A DNA stretch of 10,157 nucleotides from Bacteroidota bacterium (GTDB taxonomy: Bacteria; Bacteroidota; Bacteroidia; Flavobacteriales; Weeksellaceae): assembly GCA_023399675.1 (NCBI GenBank), contig JAEWOM010000110.1, positions 1-10,157 of the forward strand. The letters are read 5' to 3'. Position numbers and translations under genes: made by a program. Shown piece by piece: positions 1 to 5,558 of this stretch. Under the pieces are notes generated by a model, which did not search any database, was not told the DNA's origin, and saw nothing but the letters and a program-made list of their open reading frames with translations. The stretch's first letter is position 1. The number at the start of each line of letters is the position of its first letter.

Positions 1-335
1 GAACAGGTCTGATGCTTCCGGGTACTGCGCCGCACATGTTCAACGCATCACTTTCCTGGGAAAACCAGAAGTTTTCTGCGAGACTTTCTATGAACCATGC
101 AGCTGCCTATCTGGATGAACTTGGCGGTAGCGATTTCGAAGACCGTTACTACGACAAACAGACATTCCTGGATTTCAACGCATCATATGCGCTTATGGAC
201 TGGATGCGTGTGTTCTTTGAAGCGAACAACTTAACCAATCAGCCGTTGAGATATTATCAGGGAATTGCGGACAGAACCATGCAGATGGAGTACTACCAGC
301 CGCGCTTTTCGTTCGGTCTGAAGTTCGATTTCTAA
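1..335 (+). CDS. TonB-dependent outer-membrane receptor, C-terminal fragment (5' end outside window)
   Basis: This is the last ~111 codons of a TonB-dependent receptor; the reading frame is open from the first full codon at position 3, so the gene begins upstream of the window. The visible part is the end of the 22-strand outer-membrane barrel: alternating polar/aromatic strands, then NNLTNQPLRYYQG and a final strand RFSFGLKFDF. The terminal aromatic residue after alternating hydrophobics is the signal recognised by the BAM machinery. The N..NLTNQPLRYY pattern resembles the TonB-dependent receptor subgroup that often accompanies secreted hydrolases. Such receptors import bulky ligands across the outer membrane using TonB/ExbBD energy. 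The adjacent phytase suggests phytate or its breakdown products as ligand, but that is inference from context; the plug domain is not visible, so the substrate cannot be read from this fragment. Confidence 0.88.
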   Translation, partial: TGLMLPGTAPHMFNASLSWENQKFSARLSMNHAAAYLDELGGSDFEDRYYDKQTFLDFNASYALMDWMRVFFEANNLTNQPLRYYQGIADRTMQMEYYQPRFSFGLKFDF

Positions 336-354
336 TTCTTAAATTTACTCACAC

Positions 355-388
355 TGAACCGGTCAGCATACCTGCCGGTTCATTTTCT
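355..388 (+). terminator. Hairpin with T-rich tail between receptor and phytase genes
   Basis: TGAACCGG (355-362) pairs perfectly with CCGGTTCA (375-382). After a one-base bulge (363) the stem continues as CAG (364-366) with CTG (372-374), around a CATAC loop. TTTTCT follows. This has the form of an intrinsic terminator for the receptor gene. It ends only about 12 bases before the phytase start codon and the T-run is short, so it could instead be a leaky attenuator or mRNA-processing hairpin that lowers phytase expression relative to the receptor. Confidence 0.7.
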
Positions 389-394
389 ATTCAT

Positions 395-1450
395 ATGAAA
401 AATTCAAAATTTATTTTGCTTTCTTCTGCTGCACTGATGTTTACAGGCTGTGCAGTTATTGAAAAGTTTGATGATCCCTTTCGTGGCGAAAGGCTCAAAG
501 CTACCGTTATTACAGAAAAAGTAAACCACGATACCGATGATCCCGCAATTTGGCATCATCCGACGGATAATTCCAAATCTCTGATTGTGGGAACAGATAA
601 AGATTCCGACGGCGGACTTTTTGTGTACGATCTGAACGGTAAAATGGTCAATAAAGTTCTGAACCTGAAAAGACCGAACAATGTGGACATTCAGTACGGA
701 TTTCCGTTTAAAGGTGGAAAAGTGGATATCGCTGTAACCACCGAACGCGAATTGAATCAGATCCGAATTTATCAGTTGCCGGAAATGACTGAGATTGGTG
801 CAATTCCCGTGTTCGAAGGAGAAGCGCAGAATGCTCCGATGGGAATCGCGCTGTACAAAAATCCGTCAAGCGGAGAAATACATGCGATTGTCGGCAGAAA
901 AGAAGGCCCTTCCGGGAGCTATCTCTGGCAGTATAAACTCACTGAAAACAATGGCAGCGTCGTTGGAGAAGTGGTGAGAAAATTCGGGAATTACAGCGGC
1001 AATAAAGAAATTGAAGCCATTGCCGTTGATCATGAACTCGGTTTCGTTTATTATTCTGATGAGCAGTTCGGTATTCACAAATACCATGCAGATCCGGCAA
1101 AAGGAAATGAAGAGATTGCACTGTTCGGGCAGAACGATTTCAAGGAAGATATGGAAGGTATTTCCATTTACAACACCGGAAACGGAAACGGCTATATCCT
1201 CATTTCCAATCAGCAGGCCAATACTTTCAACGTTTACAGACGCGAAGGCGATGCCGGAAACCCGCATCTTCACACGAAAATTGCAGAAATTCCCACGTCT
1301 ACCAAGTTCAGCGACGGAAGTGAAGTTACCTCCAAAAACATGGGCATCCGCTTCCCGAAAGGCGTTTTCGTGGCGATGAGCGAAGGGAAAACTTTCCATT
1401 ATTACGACTGGAGAGAATTTCAGAAAATCATTGACGCCTCAGCGAAATAA
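395..1450 (+). CDS. Beta-propeller phytase (3-phytase, BPP family), lipoprotein
   Basis: The product is a 351-residue member of the beta-propeller (alkaline) phytase family, Ca-dependent enzymes that remove phosphates from inositol hexakisphosphate. It starts with a lipoprotein signal: Lys-rich n-region, hydrophobic stretch at about 6-16 and lipobox FTGC with Cys19, so it should be lipid-anchored, probably facing the periplasm or cell surface. Family motifs run in order: DTDDPAIW (46-53), GTDKDSDGGLFVYDL (66-80), RPNNVD (93-98), IEAIAVD (206-212), YYSDEQFGIHKY (219-230), DMEGISIY (252-259), SNQQANTFNVY (271-281) and a final blade with MGIRFPKGVFVAMS (316-329). The acidic clusters are where the family binds calcium and phosphate. 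Length is normal for the family. The start is fixed by the signal peptide; no Shine-Dalgarno is evident. The TonB-dependent receptor gene lies just upstream, supporting a phytate-scavenging unit. Substrate specificity is inferred from family motifs. Confidence 0.92.
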   Translation: MKNSKFILLSSAALMFTGCAVIEKFDDPFRGERLKATVITEKVNHDTDDPAIWHHPTDNSKSLIVGTDKDSDGGLFVYDLNGKMVNKVLNLKRPNNVDIQYGFPFKGGKVDIAVTTERELNQIRIYQLPEMTEIGAIPVFEGEAQNAPMGIALYKNPSSGEIHAIVGRKEGPSGSYLWQYKLTENNGSVVGEVVRKFGNYSGNKEIEAIAVDHELGFVYYSDEQFGIHKYHADPAKGNEEIALFGQNDFKEDMEGISIYNTGNGNGYILISNQQANTFNVYRREGDAGNPHLHTKIAEIPTSTKFSDGSEVTSKNMGIRFPKGVFVAMSEGKTFHYYDWREFQKIIDASAK

Positions 1451-1472
1451 GCTTTTTACTGCGTACGTACAG

Positions 1473-1502
1473 CCTCATCAATTCTTTTTGGTGAGGTTTT
1501 TT
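1473..1502 (+). terminator. Rho-independent terminator after the phytase gene
   Basis: CCTCATCA (1473-1480) pairs with TGGTGAGG (1489-1496) through eight base pairs, including one T-G wobble, with an eight-base loop, followed directly by six Ts (1497-1502). It lies 22 bases after the phytase stop codon and isolates that unit from the next gene. Confidence 0.88.
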
Positions 1503-1504
1503 CA

Positions 1505-1512
1505 TATATTTG
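1505..1512 (+). promoter_or_regulatory. Bacteroidota-type -7 promoter element for the SDR gene
   Basis: TATATTTG matches the Bacteroidota housekeeping -7 consensus TAnnTTTG exactly. It directly follows the phytase terminator and ends 16 bases before the ATG at 1529, implying a very short 5' leader of about ten bases. No well-placed -33 TTG is evident (a TTG at 1488-1490 is too close), so the call rests on the -7 box and its position. Confidence 0.55.
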
Positions 1513-1528
1513 TGTTCTATTCAAATTT

Positions 1529-2533
1529 ATGGTTTTTGTTACCGGCGCAACAGGAATTCTCGGCAGGGTAATCGTTTTGGAACTGTTAAAACGCGGTAAA
1601 AACGTTCTTGCAGCTAAACGCAAAACCAGCAACCTTCAGGAAGTTCTCCATTCATACTCGTTTTATACAGAGAATCCGCAGGAAATGTTTTCCGGGATCC
1701 GGTGGATTGATGTCGATTTTGATGATATCGAATCGCTTGAAAAAGCCCTTATTGGAGTAGAGGAGGTGTATCACTGTGCCGCAAAAGTCAGTTTTCACCC
1801 GGCCAGACGTAAGGAAATGTTTCACACGAATATTGAAGGAACGAAAAATCTACTTTACGCATGTGAGGATTCGTCGGTTAAGAAATTTCTTTTTGTCAGT
1901 TCCATGGCAGTTTTTGATGGTTTAAATGAAGAAGGACTGGTAGATGAAAATTCTGATTTTAATCCGAAACTCAACCATTCCGATTACGCCGTTTCGAAGC
2001 ACCTGTCTGAAATGGAAGTTTGGCGCGCTGCTGCAGAAGGTTTGGATGTCGTTATTATCAATCCGGGGATCATTATCGGCAGCGGAAACTGGGAAAGCAG
2101 CAGCGGCGAACTGTTTGCGAGCCTCGAGAAATATCCGTATTCGATGAGCGGCACTGCATCGTATGTCGATGTACGTGATGTGGCGGCCATTGCAGTAAAT
2201 TTGATGGAGGAGGAAATATTTTCAGAGCGATTCATACTTATTTCTGAAACGAGAAAATACAGCGATATCGCTGATTATGTCAGAAGTAAACTTGGCTTGA
2301 AAGAATCCAAAGTGCTGCCGTCCACCATTTTAAAGATGGGCTATGCTGCAAACGTTCTTTTTGGCTGGCTTTTTCCGCGACTTCGCATGATGAACAAAGT
2401 AAATCTCGATTCAGTAACATCGGTGAATTACGTTTCGAACGGAAAAATACGTTCCCGCCTGAATTACGGGTTCATTCCGGTGAATGAAAGCATTGATTTC
2501 CATATTAAAAATTATATTCAGGACAGAAAATAA
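1529..2533 (+). CDS. NAD(P)-dependent epimerase/dehydratase family protein (extended short-chain dehydrogenase)
   Basis: This 334-residue extended SDR has the Rossmann nucleotide-binding motif TGATGILG at residues 5-12, right after the start, which supports the ATG at 1529. Further landmarks are the HCAAKVSF segment (82-89, equivalent to the conserved NAG/AA segment), the active-site strand FLFVSSMAVFDG (120-131) with candidate catalytic Ser124/125, the YxxxK pair Tyr153/Lys157, NPG at 178-180, and YVDVRDVA (212-219) of the C-terminal substrate domain. The family uses NAD(P) to oxidise, reduce or epimerise sugar nucleotides, sterols, flavonoids or acyl-derived ketones; nothing here fixes the substrate. 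The style is closer to the dihydroflavonol reductase/3-beta-hydroxysteroid dehydrogenase branch than to sugar epimerases (inference). No signal peptide is present, so it is cytoplasmic. An acyl-CoA ligase gene starts 41 bp downstream on the same strand, making co-transcription and a lipid-like substrate plausible. Confidence 0.88.
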   Translation: MVFVTGATGILGRVIVLELLKRGKNVLAAKRKTSNLQEVLHSYSFYTENPQEMFSGIRWIDVDFDDIESLEKALIGVEEVYHCAAKVSFHPARRKEMFHTNIEGTKNLLYACEDSSVKKFLFVSSMAVFDGLNEEGLVDENSDFNPKLNHSDYAVSKHLSEMEVWRAAAEGLDVVIINPGIIIGSGNWESSSGELFASLEKYPYSMSGTASYVDVRDVAAIAVNLMEEEIFSERFILISETRKYSDIADYVRSKLGLKESKVLPSTILKMGYAANVLFGWLFPRLRMMNKVNLDSVTSVNYVSNGKIRSRLNYGFIPVNESIDFHIKNYIQDRK

Positions 2534-2538
2534 AGTCA

Positions 2539-2555
2539 GCAGATAACGAATCTGC
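2539..2555 (+). other. Small inverted repeat between SDR and acyl-CoA ligase genes
   Basis: GCAGAT (2539-2544) and ATCTGC (2550-2555) form a perfect six-base-pair stem with an AACGA loop. No T-run follows, so it is not a convincing terminator. It overlaps TGCATTTG (2553-2560), one base off the TAnnTTTG promoter element, so it may be an operator or an mRNA hairpin tuning the downstream gene. Either role is inference. Confidence 0.35.
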
Positions 2556-2574
2556 ATTTGAATCGGACACAGAT

Positions 2575-4338
2575 ATGAACATTACGCAATTTCTTAATAC
2601 CAATACTCAAAAATATCCTTCCAAAGCTGCGATTGGCTTCAAAAAAGAGGAAGAATGGAAAGATCTCAGCTGGAAAGATTTTCGCCGCATGGTTTTCAAA
2701 ACAGCCAATGCACTGAAAAACGCCGGAATTTCTGCGAATGATAAACTCGCGATTTATTCCGATAATTCTGCTGAATGGATTGTGTTCGATTTGGCTGCAC
2801 TCGCTTTGGGAGCTGTTACGGTGCCGATTTACGCTACAAATAACCGCGAACAGGCCGAATATATTGTGAATGATGCCGAAACGAAAATGATTCTTGTCGG
2901 CGATCAGGATCAGTATGATGCTGCTTACGAAATGGTTCAGTCTAATGAATTTCTGAAACATATCATCGTCGCGAAGAAGAAAATCTGGATCAAAAAAGAC
3001 CGTTCCGAATATCTGGAAGATTTCATCAAGAACGCGGACGAAAATTTCGAGATCGTTGAAAAAGCCGATGACGAACTGGCTACTTTAATTTATACATCAG
3101 GAACAACAGGTGTTCCGAAAGGTGTGATGTTGACTCATGGAAATTTCCACAAATGTATTGAAGCACACTTCGATTTTTTCAAATTCAAAAATTTTGAAAA
3201 TGAACATTCTTTGGCGTTTCTTCCGTTAACTCACGTTTTCGAAAGAAGCTGGACACTGCTTTCACTCTATGGCGGTGCAAAAGTTTCCTTCAACGAAAAT
3301 ACAAAAGCTATTGCCCACACTTTAACTGAGGTAAAACCGACAATGATGTGCGCAGTTCCAAGGTTTTATCAGAAAATTTATGCAGGAATCAACGAAATGA
3401 TGGCGACCGGTTCTCCCACAAAACAGAAGATTTTCAACTGGGCAATGAAGGTCGGAACCGAAGTTTCGGAGCTAAAAAGAAAAGGAAAAAATATACCTTT
3501 CGGTCTCGGACTGAAAATGTCTTTGGCCAACAAACTGGTTTTCGGGAAAATTAAAAATAAACTGGGTGGAAACCTTTGGTTCATGCCTTGTGGAGGAGCT
3601 TCTCTCTCTCCGGAGGTTACCCGATTTTTCGATGCGATGGGAATTCATATTACCGTCGGATACGGACTAACTGAAACAACTGCGACTTTAACTGCGTTTC
3701 CGTTTGTGCATTATGAACACGGCACTGCCGGAATTACTTTGGGTGATACACAGATTAAAATCGGAGAAAACGATGAAATTCTGGCGAAAGGCAGTGGAAT
3801 CATGAAAGGGTATTATAAAAAACCTGAAGAAACAGCTGCGGTTTTTACGGAAGACGGTTGGTTTAAAACCGGTGATGCAGGGAAATTTGATGAGAAAGGA
3901 AATCTTACCATTACCGACAGAATCAAAGATCTTATGAAAACGTCCAACGGGAAATACGTAACTCCTCAACCGATTGAAAACCTGCTTTCCAACAACCAAT
4001 ATATTACACAGGCGATGGTGGTTGCTGAAGGAAAACCGTACGTTACGGCTCTGATTATCCCGAATTTTGAAGCGCTACAGGAACAGCTCAAAAAGATGAA
4101 TATTCTGTTTACGAGCTGGGAAGAAATTGTGAAACTCGATAAAATCAAGGAGTTCTATAATCAGAAAATTGATGAAATTCAGAAAAGTCTGTCCGGTTTC
4201 GAAAAAGTAAAGAAATTCACCTTGATGCCTGCCGAATTTGAAGTGGGAACCGGCGAAATAACCCCGACTTTAAAAGTAAAACGTAACGTCGTCCTCGAAA
4301 AATACCGGGAGCTGATTGATAAGATGTACGCGCATTAG
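2575..4338 (+). CDS. Long-chain fatty acid--CoA ligase (FAA1/COG1022 type, AMP-binding)
   Basis: The 587-residue adenylate-forming enzyme converts long-chain fatty acids to acyl-CoA through an acyl-AMP intermediate, feeding beta-oxidation or lipid synthesis. ANL-superfamily motifs are all present: the ATP-binding loop YTSGTTGVPKG (173-183), the LPLTHVFER segment (216-224) typical of the long-chain FAA1 group, GYGLTET (362-368), GWFKTGD (428-434), the hinge region DRIKDLMKTSNGKYVTP (448-464), and the C-terminal catalytic lysine Lys567 within PTLKVKR (564-570). Length and motif wording fit the bacterial FAA1-like ligases rather than short acetyl-CoA synthetases or NRPS adenylation domains. No signal peptide or transmembrane helix is evident; it is probably cytoplasmic or peripheral at the inner membrane. 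It follows the SDR gene by 41 bp. No clear terminator follows; a repeat-rich spacer does. Chain-length preference cannot be read from sequence. Confidence 0.93.
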   Translation: MNITQFLNTNTQKYPSKAAIGFKKEEEWKDLSWKDFRRMVFKTANALKNAGISANDKLAIYSDNSAEWIVFDLAALALGAVTVPIYATNNREQAEYIVNDAETKMILVGDQDQYDAAYEMVQSNEFLKHIIVAKKKIWIKKDRSEYLEDFIKNADENFEIVEKADDELATLIYTSGTTGVPKGVMLTHGNFHKCIEAHFDFFKFKNFENEHSLAFLPLTHVFERSWTLLSLYGGAKVSFNENTKAIAHTLTEVKPTMMCAVPRFYQKIYAGINEMMATGSPTKQKIFNWAMKVGTEVSELKRKGKNIPFGLGLKMSLANKLVFGKIKNKLGGNLWFMPCGGASLSPEVTRFFDAMGIHITVGYGLTETTATLTAFPFVHYEHGTAGITLGDTQIKIGENDEILAKGSGIMKGYYKKPEETAAVFTEDGWFKTGDAGKFDEKGNLTITDRIKDLMKTSNGKYVTPQPIENLLSNNQYITQAMVVAEGKPYVTALIIPNFEALQEQLKKMNILFTSWEEIVKLDKIKEFYNQKIDEIQKSLSGFEKVKKFTLMPAEFEVGTGEITPTLKVKRNVVLEKYRELIDKMYAH

Positions 4339-4474
4339 AGAAGTTGGAAGAGGGAAGTAAGGAGAAATAAGCAACTTTGTGCTCTTTGCAATTCATCTTT
4401 GATGAATCCTTGCGGCCTTACAATTTTTTCAAAAAATTATAAAACGAACTTTGCGCTCATTGCGCTAAAAAAAT
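4339..4474. repeat. Repeat-rich intergenic region: purine heptads, two TTTG(C/T)G direct repeats, two hairpins
   Basis: This 136-bp spacer holds four kinds of repeat. Three purine-rich heptads (AGAAGTT, GGAAGAG, GGAAGTA) occupy 4339-4359. A direct repeat follows: AACTTTGTGCTCTTTGCA (4373-4390) and AACTTTGCGCTCATTGCG (4447-4464) agree at 15 of 18 positions. ATTCATC-TTT-GATGAAT (4391-4407) is a perfect seven-base-pair hairpin, and AATTTTTT-C-AAAAAATT (4422-4438) a perfect eight-base-pair inverted repeat. From memory, similar GGAAGTT runs and CTTTGCG pairs recur between flavobacterial genes, but I cannot check that here. The second AACTTTG lies about 22 bases before the mvaD start and is one base off TAnnTTTG (GAACTTTG, 4446-4453), so the element may also carry the mvaD promoter. 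No ORF is supported in it. Confidence 0.6.
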
Positions 4475-5533
4475 ATGGAAGAAAATTTTCTGGGAAATTC
4501 CCAATTTACTGTAAATAATCACACCGTTTCAGCAAGCTGTCCAAGCAATATTGCACTCATCAAATATTGGGGAAAATACGACGGTCAAATTCCCGGCAAT
4601 CCAAGTATTTCATATACTTTAAATCATTGCCGAACCAATACTACGATGGAGTTCTTGGCAAATGAACCTTATTCTGTTGAAACTTTTTTGGCCGGAAATG
4701 AAGAAGTGAAATTTGCCGAAAAAATCGAGAAATATTTCCAAAGCATCGAAAAATATCTTCCTTGGATTCTTCAGGGAAAATACATCATCAAAACTGAAAA
4801 TACCTTTCCGCACAGTTCAGGAATCGCAAGTTCGGCATCAGGTTTTGGTGCGATTGCAAAATGTCTGATGGAATTGGATACAAAGTTTTCATCCGACAAC
4901 AATCAACCGACAACCAATGACCAAAAAGCCAGTTTTCTGGCGAGATTAGGCAGCGGAAGCGCGTGCAGAAGTCTGTACAACGGACTTGTTGTTTGGGGCG
5001 AAACGCCGGAAGTGGAAGGAAGTTCTGATTTGTTTGCCGTGCAATATCCAAATGATGAAGTTCATCCCGTTTTCAAAAATTTCAACGACTGGGTTCTGCT
5101 GATTCACGAAGGTCAGAAATCGGTGAGTTCAACGGTGGGTCACGGATTGATGAATACGAATCCGTATGCAGAAAGACGTTTCCAGGAAGCGAGCGAGAAT
5201 TTTGTCCCGATGAAAGAAATTCTGAAATCAGGCGGTCTTCAGAAATTCATCACTTTGGTGGAACACGAAGCACTCACGCTTCACGCAATGATGATGATGA
5301 GTGAACCGGCCTTCATCCTGATGAAAACCGGAACAATGGAAGTCATCAACAAACTCTGGAAATTCCGTGAAGAAACCGGTTTGCCGCTGTTTTTTACATT
5401 GGATGCGGGCGCAAATGTACACTTGCTGTTTCCCAATAATGGTGATGAAGAAAAAATCAAAAACTTTATTGAATCGGAGCTTATTCAGCACACACAGAAT
5501 GGCGGCGTGGTGAAGGATGAAATGAAATTCTAA
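4475..5533 (+). CDS. mvaD: Diphosphomevalonate decarboxylase (mevalonate pathway, GHMP kinase superfamily)
   Basis: The 352-residue enzyme performs the ATP-dependent decarboxylation of mevalonate 5-diphosphate to isopentenyl diphosphate, supplying isoprenoids such as menaquinone and carotenoids. Hallmarks are the N-terminal SCPSNIALIKYWGK (21-34), which includes the family's active-site lysine region; the GHMP ATP loop PHSSGIASSASGFGA (112-126); GSGSACRSLYNGLVVWGE (159-176) with the conserved Arg165; and TLDAGANVHLLF (308-319), whose Asp310 matches the catalytic aspartate of characterised decarboxylases. The intact Asp, Arg and Lys residues argue for a working decarboxylase rather than the related mevalonate kinases that lost them. 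Residues 140-150 are an unusual polar insert encoded by a near-tandem DNA repeat. About 14 residues precede the conserved core; the start at 4475 is the only Met before it. The gene stands alone between a repeat-rich spacer and its own terminator; other mevalonate genes are not in the window. Confidence 0.92.
   Translation: MEENFLGNSQFTVNNHTVSASCPSNIALIKYWGKYDGQIPGNPSISYTLNHCRTNTTMEFLANEPYSVETFLAGNEEVKFAEKIEKYFQSIEKYLPWILQGKYIIKTENTFPHSSGIASSASGFGAIAKCLMELDTKFSSDNNQPTTNDQKASFLARLGSGSACRSLYNGLVVWGETPEVEGSSDLFAVQYPNDEVHPVFKNFNDWVLLIHEGQKSVSSTVGHGLMNTNPYAERRFQEASENFVPMKEILKSGGLQKFITLVEHEALTLHAMMMMSEPAFILMKTGTMEVINKLWKFREETGLPLFFTLDAGANVHLLFPNNGDEEKIKNFIESELIQHTQNGGVVKDEMKF
4893..4920 (+). repeat. 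Near-tandem 13/14-bp repeat inside mvaD
   Basis: CCGACAACAATCA (4893-4905) and CCGACAACCAATGA (4907-4920) are almost the same unit, differing by one inserted C and one substitution. They encode the polar stretch SDNNQPTTNDQ (140-150) of the decarboxylase, probably a surface loop just before the conserved ARLGSGSACRS segment. The composition (C/A-rich, almost no T) differs from the flanking coding sequence. Confidence 0.6.
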
Positions 5534-5558
5534 ACAGGACGAAAGTTCTGTTTTTTTT
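5534..5558 (+). terminator. Rho-independent terminator after mvaD, overlapping the stop of the convergent gene
   Basis: ACAGGAC (5534-5540) pairs with GTTCTGT (5545-5551), with one wobble and a GAAA tetraloop, and eight Ts run from 5551 to 5558. It begins at the base after the mvaD stop codon, and its T-tract enters the TAA stop of the minus-strand gene (5557-5559). Read from the other strand the same stem is followed by only three Ts, so it probably serves mvaD mainly. Confidence 0.87.

Noticed and set aside
866..1399. A 177-codon minus-strand open frame opposite the phytase gene
   Set aside because: It lies fully antisense to a gene with a complete set of family motifs; its translation has no recognisable domain and fits a shadow of codon bias.
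2536..2961. A 141-codon minus-strand open frame at the start of the acyl-CoA ligase gene
   Set aside because: It is antisense to conserved ligase coding sequence, is rich in Phe/Ile/His as expected of a shadow frame, and has no promoter or domain support.
1529..4338. SDR plus AMP-ligase as an OleD/OleC-type olefin or beta-lactone pathway
   Set aside because: The ligase carries FAA1-type long-chain acyl-CoA ligase wording rather than OleC features as far as I can judge, and no thiolase-like OleA or hydrolase OleB is nearby.
4475..5533. Mevalonate 3-kinase-like or other non-decarboxylating paralogue in place of mvaD
   Set aside because: The catalytic Asp310, Arg165 and the IKYWGK lysine region are all intact, as in genuine diphosphomevalonate decarboxylases.
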